Translations under genes and position numbers: made by a program
Shown here: in pieces, positions 54,772 through 64,000 of the stretch
How the letters are laid out: each line of letters starts with the position of its first letter
Numbering within the stretch: position 1 is the stretch's first letter
Notes under the pieces: generated by a model
Seen by the model: the letters and a program-made list of their open reading frames with translations, nothing else
Told to the model about the DNA's origin: nothing
Database searches by the model: none
Origin: Blasia pusilla
Lineage: Eukaryota; Marchantiophyta; Marchantiopsida; Blasiales
DNA: 64,000 nt
Direction of reading: 5' to 3'
Assembly (NCBI GenBank): GCA_050084515.1
Contig: CM114271.1
Span: forward strand, 66,030,001 to 66,094,000

Positions 54772-55690
54772 GCGTTATCGTATAATAAAATCACCTACTA
54801 CGTAAACTTCTGTCTCATCAAGTGTTGGAGAGTGTTTTATTAGTATTAAGTAAATTAATATAGGAAAAATTTTAAAAAATATATAAACCTCTTTAGGTTG
54901 GCTCATTTGCGTGGCTCCAACTTTAAGAAAAAGAGGTAATAAATAAGATATGGGAGAAATAAAAGTAAAATAGTAAGATTGGTATATTAATGACAGAAAA
55001 GTAAAAATAATATTGGTTAGTTGGGATAGTTTGGAGGATATGACATGAGCTAATGAGGATATTTTGGAGGAGAAAACATCTAATATATTTGTGTCACAAT
55101 AGCATTGGCTAAGCCTTGAGAGGAAGCTAAGTGGCAGAAAATAAGATTAGCCATATTTTGTACTATTGTGGATTCCTTGATAATATATAAACACGAGGGA
55201 CCTTCAATATTTTATCATATTCTACTTCATTTATTGAGTCTCCTTGTTGTTCTTGAGTGGATGGAACTAGCTTGCTTGCTCTTTCAATGAGAGTGGATTA
55301 CCCCTCCTAAGAGAGTGACTTAGTTGAGTTATATTCTTCGAAAGTTTCAAGAGTTTGATATGAGATGATTATTTGGGAAGCCTTATCGTCTTAGGGAATT
55401 TTTGTTATATTAGGGAGAATGGATGATTTTGACTTGTTATTTTTTCCCAATGAGAGTGGATTATCCCTTTTGGAAGAGCAACTCCGCCAAAATCCATTCT
55501 AGAGGAGAATTGAAAATATCCGTTAAGTATGGATAAGAGTGGAACATCAGTCGTACCCGATTTTCCTTTCTTTAATCCGTACCACAACAAGGTTCTCTTA
55601 GTAGAAAGACATTGGTTTACGCGCAATCTAGTTTATCACTTTAAGGAGGCATTCATGAATAGGGTCATGCAATCTCCAACTTTGTCACGT
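54772..55690 (+). mobile_element. LTR-X copy 6 (plus), 3'-truncated
   Basis: Runs from tatcgtataataaaatcacc through cttgagtggatgg, gagagtggattacc and ctatttcc-like blocks to gtcatgcaatctccaac, where Y-family sequence begins. Confidence 0.7.
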
Positions 55691-56245
55691 CTTTTAGGAT
55701 AGATCGGTGAGATCTAGTATAGAGCCTATGCAAGTAGTGGAAGATAGGCTTAGGAGATCGAGGATGAAATGTTGAGAGAGCATATTTCCCCTTCGTTTCG
55801 GCTCATTTGGAACTATATTGAGAAAGGTGCTACTTTAGGTCAGTACCATTTTGAGTATATGGTCGACTTTCTATTTTGGAAGTGCCCTATGACCTCTTAC
55901 ATCCGGTCAAGAGCCAAGGAGGTGACTTTGGAGCATAGGTTACCATGGAGAGAGCTTGGGAGAAGGGGGGAGGGGTAAACCTCAAGTAGAGAGAGTATGA
56001 GAGCTCATTCTCTCTTTGTGGAATCTCTTGACACGAGGTAGCGGAGCTATGATCCCTATCCTTATGAGTGTAACTCAAGCCTGTAATTAGGAGAGTCGGT
56101 TTGGTTTGACATTGACAGAGATATGTGAGAGTTCTGGTGTGGTGAGTGAGATTTCACCTTACTTTAACAAATAGAGAATGAGAGGATCACAGAGCTTCAT
56201 GGGGAAGCTCGATGGTTGCTCGATGTTTGGTGCAAGTTCGGGACC
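55690..56245 (+). repeat. Y-family dispersed repeat, copy 3, left half
   Basis: Similar to 38,425-38,830 and to 44,700-44,900. It is interrupted by LTR-X copy 7 after gcaagttcgggac and resumes at 57,046. Confidence 0.6.
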
Positions 56246-57045
56246 GTTGTCGTATAGTAAAATCAGCAAGTGTTAAAACTCCTTCCTCGTTAAGTGTTAC
56301 ATAGAATTTTATTAGTCTTAAGTAAATTAGCTTGTCATAATCTCCTCTTATCCCACTCTACAACTCATCCTTATGCAATACTATCTTCATCGTTTAAACA
56401 ACACTCATTACCAAACCATATACCTTTAGATGATATTGAGAGGTCGTACGATGATCTATCATCGTTTGATCACACAAGGCTTGAAATTCATCCCTAAACT
56501 TAGTGTTATGGTCTATCAACACAAGTACAAGCGTGCTAAAATGAATGAATACTCGATTAAAAAATGCTACCAACTAAATCCATTTGGAGTAGTGCTCCTC
56601 CAAGACCAACATATATCGATTATGATATCGCGTTAATGGTAAAGATCCAACAAAATTTAAACTTAAGCGATATCCTAATCATATGATTGATAGAGGATGC
56701 AAGTATGATGTTGAGATATTGTGTTCACACCTTATCACGTAATATATATCTGACTTTAAATTGTTGAACATAAATTTGCAAACCACGCCACCTTTATTGA
56801 ATATGAAGCAAACTATGAAAACGTTTGACTTCAAAATGACCCAACTCTTATAAAGCATGTCTTGCAATTTTGTTTGTTACGAAGAAGTGATCGCCTCGAC
56901 ACTTCCATTTGTGATACAGGTCGTGAAAGAATGGAGAGTATACATAATAATTTTATATTGAAAAAGGAGATCTTCTCAGATTGCATCGATCGCGTTTACC
57001 GCAACTAGAAGGCCTGCCCTTACTCGAAGAAAGGCTCTCGACATG
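56246..57045 (+). mobile_element. LTR-X copy 7, middle replaced by foreign DNA, inserted in a Y repeat
   Basis: Only the first ~85 bp (tgtcgtatagtaaaatcagc to taagtaaattag) and the last ~165 bp (gaagtgatcgcctcgacact to ctctcgacatgaca) of LTR-X are present. The ~1 kb between is replaced by the 546-bp block 56,333-56,878. Confidence 0.75.
56333..56878 (+). repeat. ~546-bp segment duplicated from 47,353-47,815 (longer copy)
   Basis: From cttgtcataatctcc to tgtttgttacgaag, with only a few differences from the other copy apart from the 85 bp missing there. Being longer and complete, it is the better representative. No protein is recognised. Confidence 0.9.
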
Positions 57046-57480
57046 ACACAAAGTTCCCTTCTTCATGGCTTATGGAAGTGCTCACGGGAGCAAGAGTCGC
57101 GTTGTTTTGACGTTTGTTGGTCGTTTTTTGTGTGAAAGACTGGCGCGCGGAAGCGCTGCCCAATTTATGATAGGGATTGAATAAGGGGACGGGTCGCCCT
57201 ATTTCGGTGCTCTCAAGAGCTCCATGTAGCTTGCTGATTTTTATTTTCACTGGTTTTATATTTTTGTTGAGAGAAATTAGTGCGGAAGCGTTGCCAAAAT
57301 TTATGTAGGAGAAAAGACGTTGGGATTTCCAACAGTCCCCATTAGTTTTTATTGGAAGGTCTGATTAAAAAAAAAATATGACGCCATCGTAGATCGTTAA
57401 GTTGTTCACGATGTGCAGTAGCTAGTGGGCAATTTAGACTATAAGCAAAAAGTTATGGTCAATTTTGCAAAACTATGATT
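57046..57480 (+). repeat. Y-family dispersed repeat, copy 3, right half
   Basis: Matches 44,905-45,340: gcttatggaagtgctcacgg, the ctgcccaattt-tg-tagg block, tgcggaagcgttgcc and aaaagttatggtca. Confidence 0.6.
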
Positions 57481-57762
57481 GTGAGGCAATTTTTAAGGGT
57501 AAATTATTCAAACCCTAAACCAGCCGTCGCCCCAAAGGTCAAACATCATCGTCAACGGTTCGCCGTCAATGGTCCACCGTCATCGTCAACGGTCCGACTT
57601 CAACGCTCCATCATCACCATCAATAGTCCAACTTCAACGGTCCATCGTCGATCTTTGACCGTCGACCGCCGCCTACCTCCGCTCAAAGCCACGTTTGGAC
57701 GTTGTCCACTGTTGGTTTCCATTGTCACTATTTCAAAGTGGACGGTCTTCCACGATGACCGT
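57481..57762. repeat. Low-complexity cgtcaacggtcc-rich tract
   Basis: Words of the type catcgtcaacggtcc, gtcaatggtcc and ttcaacggtccatcgtc recur every 12-25 bp between 57,540 and 57,680. An open frame passes through it but is explained by the repeats. Confidence 0.6.
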
Positions 57763-59020
57763 TGTCATGTCCAGAATCTTACTTCGAGTAAGGGCAGACC
57801 TTCTAGTTGCAGCAAATGTCATGGATGCAAGTCGAACTCTATAAAAATTACTCCTTTTTCAATACTGAATTATTATGTAAAATCTCCATTCTCTCACGAG
57901 AGAAAACACAAATAATAGTGCCGAGATGATCACTTCTTCATAACATGGAATCCCAAAATTCATAATTATAAAATCCTTTATTAACTATTTTACGTTTGTA
58001 CACAAAGAAAATAACACAAGTAGTGTTAAACCCTATCTGAGTAGGCCTATTGACGTCCATGGATAGCTATATAAGGACATATAAATTGCAATCCCATGTC
58101 CTTCCATACATGATCGTGGGAAGAATCATCAGAGTTGCAGATTGCATGACTTAATTAATGAACACGCTCCCAAAATGATAAACTAGATAGCGAGTAAACT
58201 AGTGCCTATATACAAAAAGAATATTGACGTGATATGGGTTAAGGAAAGGAATATCCGGCACAATTCTTGGTCCACCTTTATTCATACTTGACAAACATGC
58301 TCTACTCTCCTCTAGAATAGGAGTTGGCGGACTTGCTCTACCAAGAGGGGTAATTCACTCTCATTAGAAAAATAACAAGTCAAACCATTATCTATTTTCA
58401 GTATGACTAAACTCATCTAAGGTGATATGTCATCTCCATAAATATCACACTTTAGAAAACTCTCTAAGAATAGACCAAGGTCAAGTTATTATCCGAAGAG
58501 GGGTAATTCATTCTCATTCGAAGAGCAAGCAATCCCAAAGCCATAAACTTAAGAGTGATACAAGAGACTCAAGATGTGAAGTAGAAGGAGATGAACCCTT
58601 GAAGGTCCCTCCTCTCTATATACTCACAAGGGATCCACAAGAGTATGAAATAAGGCTAATTTTATCTTGTGCCATATGACTTATTCTCAAGGCTTAGCCA
58701 ATCACATTTTGACACAAGTAAATTACCTCTTATCTCTTCCAAAATATCTTATTTTACTCCTTTCATATCTTCCAAACTTTCCCACCAACCAAGACTACTT
58801 TTGTTTTTCTTTTATTAAAGCACCAATCCCACTACTTTACTTTTCTAATCTCATCTTTTATTTATTATCTCTTTTCTTAAAGTTGGGCCCGCGTAAATGA
58901 GTCACCCTAAAAAAGTTTAAATATGAGAATTTCATTTTTCTAGGCTAATTTACTTAATATTAATAAAACTCTCTCTAACACTAAATGATAGAGTTTACAT
59001 ATCGTGTGATTTTACCCTAA
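57763..59020 (-). mobile_element. LTR-X copy 8 (minus), about full length; 3' LTR of the element with integrase at 59.4-60.1 kb
   Basis: Reverse complement of the LTR-X order, from gaatcttacttcgagtaagg near 57,777 to ctaacactaaatgatagag and gtgattttacc near 59,013. Lies downstream of the minus-strand integrase, as a 3' LTR should. Confidence 0.75.
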
Positions 59021-59389
59021 ACATTCATCCCCTCGAAATCTGCACATTCTCGAGTATGTGCCAAAAACATCGAAACTTCTTGCTATTTTACTCACATTTA
59101 TTTTTCTATGCATCTAGACTTATTGAATTAAAATCAAGAAATCCCTCACGTCTACAAAAAATCTTGACCCTTTTTCCTTCAATGGTCACTTGAGAATTGT
59201 TCCATCTAGTCCACATAGTTTGTAAGTGGCATTGTCAAAAGCAAAGACAACAACATATGGATCAAACAAACGACATGCAAATTTCTTAATTGTATTATGC
59301 TGGTTGTCGAGGCAGTTGTCGTGCGCTAAGACCTAATCTGCTTCTCTTATATGCTCCTTCCGAAATCGATGAGTTTTGCCAAAATGCTA

Positions 59390-60140
59390 ATTATTTTTCA
59401 ACCTTGCTTCCTTCATATTGACTAATGCTTCTGCAATATCTTCTTCTCGCCGCTCTAGCTGATGCATTCAAAGTGCTAGGAGTTTTTCCCCTATCGAGCC
59501 CATCTTCCCATGGCAAACCCATAAAAGTGGGAAAATTTCCTTCTAACCTTGTAGGCATGAACCTTGTAACGATGTTGTGAGTGGTTCTATCTCCCCATAA
59601 AGAAAATGGAAGCAATCTAGGCCAATCAACATAACGCTCTTCACATGCCTTCACCAATGCTTGAATGATTGGCGGATGTCCCCTTTCGCTCTTTCCGTTT
59701 TCCTCCGGATTCATGGAGGTTATTAATCTCAGTTGCACTCCATACCTCTTGAAGAACTCTCATGCTTCCTCCACATTCAACTCTCCTGTAACTGCACGGA
59801 TTCTCCCAACACTCCCATACCGAGCAACTATATCCTCTAGAATAAAACGACATATAGGCTCTGTTGTTTTAGCTCGTAAAGCCCTCCCTTCTACAAAGTT
59901 GGACAACTCTACTCGTGCTAGGACTAGCGCATTCCCCAAAGACCTAGTGGCATAGCAACTAGATCTATAACCCATTGATGATGAATAGACAAAGAATATG
60001 TGGATTTAAGTCCATCTCTCATCCTCATTTTTTTATTGAAACCGACATTCAACACATGACCAAATTTATCTCTCAACATCCTTGTACAGGCCTTTCCACC
60101 AATACCTCTCTTTTATATTGGTAAAAGTTGCCCAAGTACC
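59390..60140 (-). pseudogene. Ty3/gypsy integrase, degenerate (minus strand)
   Basis: Reading down from 60,140: FTNIKERYWWKGLYKDVER and CVECRFQ (zinc-binding C-x2-C), then MPLGLWGMR-type text in a shifted frame. Next come ELSNFVEGRALRAKTTEPIC, RFILEDIVARYG, TGELNVEEA, a stop, FKRYGVQLRLITSMNPEEN and GKSERGHPPIIQALVKA (catalytic Glu in SERGH). It ends with WPRLLPFSLWGDRTTHNI near 59,600 and a C-terminal part to 59,391. The second catalytic Asp appears replaced (VTGEL where DRGEL is usual). Frameshifts near 60,000 and 59,750 and a stop disable it. Confidence 0.8.
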
Positions 60141-60141
60141 T

Positions 60142-60215
60142 AATAAAACTCTCTCTAACACTTAATGATAGAGGAGTTTATATAGCGGGTGATTTTACTA
60201 CACAACACCGTTGAC
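60142..60215 (-). mobile_element. LTR-X start fragment fused to integrase
   Basis: Read on the minus strand, tgtgtagtaaaatcaccc, then ctcctctatcattaagtgtt and agagagagttttattag are the first ~70 bp of LTR-X. They run directly into the integrase coding text (gtacttgggcaacttttacc). The rest of the LTR, gag, protease, RT and RNase H are missing between them. Confidence 0.7.
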
Positions 60216-60640
60216 TCTCTGACTTAGGCCACCACCACGTACTTTGTTATGGCCGCCACCATCATCAGAGTTTCATCATCAACGAGTGATGGCATATGAC
60301 CACGAGTTACGGTCTTTGAGTTATCATTTCATTCTTCTATGTTATGATTGGTAGCCGCTCGACCACGATTGAGTATCGTGTCGTGACGCCTGTAGTTGCA
60401 ACGCGCCGCCGATTGCCACGATGTGCCGCTCGTGGCTGTACCGATGCTCTCAGCATCAACACTAAACCCGTAGACCTGTGTGGGATGTCCAAAGTTGACG
60501 ATGGTTTGTTGATGAGAGGATAGATCAGTTGATTTTTCGGACCACGCCGCTTGTAACTGCATAGTAGACATCTCAATGAGAGAGTGTAGATTCAGTGCCG
60601 CATGTTTAGTTTGAGTGATTGAGGGATTATTCACGAGATT
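60216..60640. other. Unclassified DNA before the gag remnant
   Basis: GC-balanced, ccaccaccacg-like words, no protein recognised. Possibly leader or N-terminal gag of the next element. Confidence 0.3.
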
Positions 60641-62384
60641 GAGAGTGATCGTGTGAGAGGGGCACGAGGGTCATCCAATGTCCTTTCGGGATTTTGAGAG
60701 GCGAGGTAGTGGACCTAAGAGTAACTATGGAGGGTTTACTTGGAGTGGTACGAGGTTTCAAGGATCTCCATGTGAAAGACAACATCGATCTCCTTCTGTG
60801 TTGTCTTAAGACGAGGAGGAGCATGTAGAGGAGTGTGTTAGTGATCCACCATACATATTGAGTGGTCCTACTAGTTGGGCGTACGAGATGGACAACCGGG
60901 TAGAGGACCACGTAGGTTTTCGGGTGTTGTAGGCATTATAGAGCTACATGACTTCATTGCGGAGTTTAGGATATGGTGTGACTCATAACGGGCTAGGAAC
61001 TCTAGAGAGTTCAACACGTTTACAACATGGAACGGTATATTCCAACATTTAGAGGGGGCGTCCATGGATGATTACCATGAGTTCTCCCACAGATATGGCC
61101 AAGAGATTGAGGCATGACGACTCTACTATGACCCTCACTATGTGTCATGGACAGAGCCGTTCCCAGATGAGGAGGAGGATTCTGGAGAGGGTATTTCCTC
61201 TTCCACTAGTGATGTTTTAAGAGGGGTCATAGGCACTGGAGCAGTTGCACCCTCTAGTCAGGTTTGTCCCAGATTCAACCCTGTGGTTGAGTTCTTTGCG
61301 GAGTTGAGGGCGAGCTACCAGGCGGTACGGATGGAGAAGTTGCGGAGCATCCACAACCTCTAGAGCTGCCCGGGTGAGAGTTTGCATGAGGCTTATACTC
61401 GCTTAAACCAGTTTATCAACGTCACTCATGGGTGATAGAGGCTGAGGCTATCTAGTCATGGTATGCGATGTTGGACCGGACCCTGCAAACACGGATGTGA
61501 GAGGGGTGCTTCTTATGAACACCTCCCCTCCTTTGAAAGATGTTTTTAGGACCGCCGAGAACATTAAGCGCAACATAGCGGAGTAGAGCGTAGCCACCAT
61601 GGATTTTGGGCAAGAGCATTCATGATTGTCTACACCACCAATGGAGTAACGTAAACTTCGAGATAGGTTGATTGTGGCTCAGGGAGTATATCGGAAGGCC
61701 GTGCCTGAGAGACCTACATCTTCATATGCGGCTCATTAGAAACCACCTACGATTACTTGTTGGTTAAATGGTGGAGCCCATCATCAGCGTGATTGCACTC
61801 GTCACGGTCATGGACGTATGCCTCAGCATGGAGGAGGAGATTGTGTTGCACCAAGAGGTTATCACTGTGACTATTGTCACAGGTATAGTCATACACGCCC
61901 CACATGTTTCAATTTACAGCCTAAGTTACGTATGGACTAAGGGCCAAAGAGGGCACCAAAGCGAGTAGCCCGTCTGGGTGGGCCTAGAGATCGTGCACCA
62001 AGCGGTCCCGTTGGGGGACGAGAAGGTGGAGTTGCCCGTGGAGGATGTAGAGTCCCACCACCTAGACGCGTCGAGGGAGACGTCAGGCATGAGGTTGGGA
62101 TGGCTGCTTAGATACAAAAACTACATGAGCAGATTTCCACTGTGGCATTGAGGTTACCCGATGCTGGATCTATGGCATCGACATCATATGGAGCAGCCAA
62201 AGATATGGAGGATAATGGTTGGATGTGTCGGCTTGTCCAGATGGAGGCCCCCATACTTGTGACGCATGGAGCACCTGAAGAGTTGGATCCATAGCGGGGG
62301 GAAGCCAAGAAACAAACTAGGCTTCCTTAGTGTTTCACGTTGTCCGAGGCGATGAGGACCCCATTGATGGGTCCGGATCAAATG
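60641..62384 (+). pseudogene. Gypsy gag remnant with two zinc knuckles, probably of the methyltransferase-bearing family
   Basis: Capsid-like text appears in several frames: REFNTFTTWNGIFQHLEGAS (about 61,000), PGESLHEAYTRLNQFINVTH (about 61,375), MLDRTLQTR, LLMNTSPP and VFRTAENIKRNIAE (61,470-61,585). Zinc knuckles follow: CWLNGGAHHQRDC at 61,758-61,796 (second Cys replaced by Asn) and a perfect CCHC box, CDYCHRYSHTRPTC, at 61,866-61,907. A basic/Gly-rich tail follows. The end (ttcacgttgtccgaggcgat, 62,335) is the same as in the gag tail at 7,488 in front of the protease-methyltransferase-RT frame. Gag would form the particle and bind the RNA. Many stops and frameshifts. Confidence 0.75.
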
Positions 62385-62442
62385 TCTGTCGTAGCTAAAA
62401 TGTCCGCTCTTACTAAAAAAAAAACTCTCGACACGACAACAT
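62385..62442 (+). mobile_element. LTR-X 3'-end fragment
   Basis: The sequence tgtcgtagctaaaatgtccg followed by ctctcgacacgacaaca is the LTR-X end (compare 52,905-52,973). The gag remnant stops and protease-like sequence of another element starts on either side. Confidence 0.6.
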
Positions 62443-62815
62443 CAAGAAGTGATTCGAGATAACCTTGAGGATATCAATGAAGCAATGGCATGTGTCCAAC
62501 ATATGGCAAGTGTGTATGAAGAAGGAAGATAGGTGATTGCTTCCACGAACACAAGATGGCTATGCAGCAGAAAGGTTTAATCAAAATGAAGAGGTAGAAT
62601 TACTAAACGGGAAAAACAAAAAGGATTGAGAAACTTCCTCAAATTATAGAGTTGAGGATAGGAAAATATGATGAAGAGTTGGAGTTGAATGTCATTTGAT
62701 TAGCACATTATGATGTTATCTTAGGGATGCCTTGGATGGAACAATACATTTGAGAGATAAATTGGAGAAACCGATTGTGTAATCTACTTTTGAGCACTTA
62801 ATCAACAAATAGTAA
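62443..62815 (+). pseudogene. Gypsy gag-protease fragment
   Basis: A first part (EDINEAMACVQHMASVYEEG) is broken by stops. It then reads ELRIGKYDEELELNVI, LAHYDVILGMPWMEQYI and INWRNRL. The HYDVILGMPWL...INW block is the C-terminal hallmark of gypsy aspartic proteases of the usual plant type, distinct from the protease at 7,971. It lies after the LTR-X end and so may be LTR-X internal sequence. Confidence 0.55.
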
Positions 62816-62984
62816 AGAACAAATACCCATTACCAAAAACCTAGTACAACCAAATTCACCAATCTCAACTTAAGAACTTATTACAACCAAATTCGAATTG
62901 CGGATGAAGATATGCCAAAGGCTACGTCTTGTACTAGATATGGATATTGTCGTGCACATACATATTGCTACACAACATACATCG

Positions 62985-63560
62985 CTAGTCACATCTACAC
63001 CACACAACACCGATCTTCCCCACACACGGGTCGATCCACACATGTATAAAAATAAACTCATACATATACATGGAGATCACGCAACAAAAATAAAGAGTAG
63101 TAAAAATGGCACACCCGGCCTCAAACTCCACTCCTCTATCTACATCAGCATAACGAGCCTTGTCCATCCCGCGCTATCAAGGAATCCGGACGCTAGCAAC
63201 CTAGTCCTATCTCACACACATACAAGAGAGGTGCTCCAACGGCCCAACATGAGAAATATGGCTTAGGAAAGCCATCCTCCTCTCTTATATAAGGTTGGGA
63301 AGAGCAAAAGGCTCTTCCCCTTAAAATAATCATCCCCTTGGTAACCTGCGCGCACATGTTACCAGGGGCGGGTGACCTGGTCAACAAGTTACCCCGCTAT
63401 GAAAGACCTCAACAGGAAAGTTGACAGAAACGAGGTTCCTCACACAATGAACCTATCCTCAACCTCATCCAATACCGTGGGACAAAGTTACACTCAAGAT
63501 AGTCCGCTGGCTCCTACGCCCTATCCACGATAGATATTGGCCTATCGGCTACTCATACGT
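62985..63560 (-). repeat. R-family LTR-like repeat, longest copy
   Basis: 62,985-63,085 matches 2,872-2,950 directly and 11,090-11,225 in reverse. 63,185-63,400 matches 2,990-3,155 in reverse. On the minus strand it has a TATATAAG box (63,287-63,294), and the ggtaacctgcgcgca / tgttacc inverted repeat lies at 63,340-63,364. Promoter-like box, association with gag and pol remnants and length suggest an LTR of the methyltransferase family. No LTR ends or PBS confirmed. Confidence 0.45.
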
Positions 63561-64000
63561 GATAATACCTTTAATATTTAGTTATATGAAAAGACCTTCA
63601 AATCTTACAAGATAACAATTTGTATGCTAAAGCTTCTAAATATAAGTTCAAAAAGATAGAAGTTTATTATCTAAGATACCGAGTAAGCATAAAATACATT
63701 CAAGTGATGAGTAAGAAGATAGAAACGATCTAAAACATGAGTGGGCTTGAGGATCAAACTCAATTCAAAAGTTTTTATGATTAACAAAATTCTATTGAAG
63801 ATTTTGTCAGAGGTTTTGCTGGAATCACACATACAATCATTGGCATCCTTACTAGGAAAATGATAAAAATAGAATTGGGATACATCATAAGAGATTTTTT
63901 TCAATTATTAAAAGATGCCTTGATCAAATTCCATATTTTGAAGTGGTATATATGACCCAAATCGATGTATCAAGTTGGCCATAGATGCAACATGTACTAC
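63561..64000. other. AT-rich DNA, no gene seen
   Basis: Nothing recognised up to the window edge. Confidence 0.4.

Noticed and set aside
57475-57915. 146-codon open frame
   Set aside because: Its first half is explained by the cgtcaacggtcc repeats and its second half reads through the reverse strand of LTR-X.

Overview
The window is nuclear DNA of a land plant. The evidence is one complete spliced gene of the plant RBP45/RBP47 family (minus strand, 27,220-33,814, eight coding exons with GT-AG junctions, 471 residues), surrounded by decayed plant retrotransposons of the Ty3/gypsy, Ty1/copia and LINE types, small TIR elements, (GA)n microsatellites and AT-rich filler. The gypsy proteins look like types I associate with early-diverging plants, and DNMT3-type methyltransferases persist in non-flowering plants, so a non-flowering plant is my guess. 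The sequence alone does not fix the species.

Layout. 0-12.4 kb: a cluster of broken copies of one gypsy family. The best copy (7.79-10.69 kb) reads in a single frame through an aspartic protease, a DNMT3-type cytosine-C5 methyltransferase and a reverse transcriptase, with 13 internal stops and no frameshift. Two older copies (about 1.7-2.2 and 3.0-3.9 kb) hold the same protease-linker-methyltransferase order. Between them lie about 11 short palindromes spaced about 75 bp apart (4.8-6.1 kb) and an unidentified coding-like region split by a 314-bp element with a 10-bp target duplication. 12.4-22.9 kb: mostly AT-rich DNA with a GC-rich TIR element, two Helitron-like ends and a possible gypsy LTR with a primer-binding site. 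22.9-24.4 kb: a tandem duplication carrying a LINE-like zinc-knuckle fragment and (GA)n tracts. 25.96-26.15 kb: an orphan exon-like ORF. 27.2-33.8 kb: the RBP45/47 gene. 35.3-36.0 kb: a copia integrase fragment. 38.4-62.8 kb: a nest of one gypsy family (called LTR-X here) and companions, including RNase H, integrase, gag and protease fragments in both orientations, nested LTRs and an inverted LTR pair. 60.6-62.4 kb: a gag fragment with two zinc knuckles, apparently from the methyltransferase-bearing family. 62.9-63.6 kb: an LTR-like repeat shared with the 2-3 kb and 11 kb regions.

Function. The only gene that looks functional is the RNA-binding protein gene. Everything else I recognise is mobile DNA. 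The most notable item is the retroelement whose pol polyprotein carries its own DNA methyltransferase. Three copies with the same arrangement show that the enzyme is a regular part of the family and not a chance insertion. LTR-X, Y, Z, R and the element letters are names used only in this annotation.
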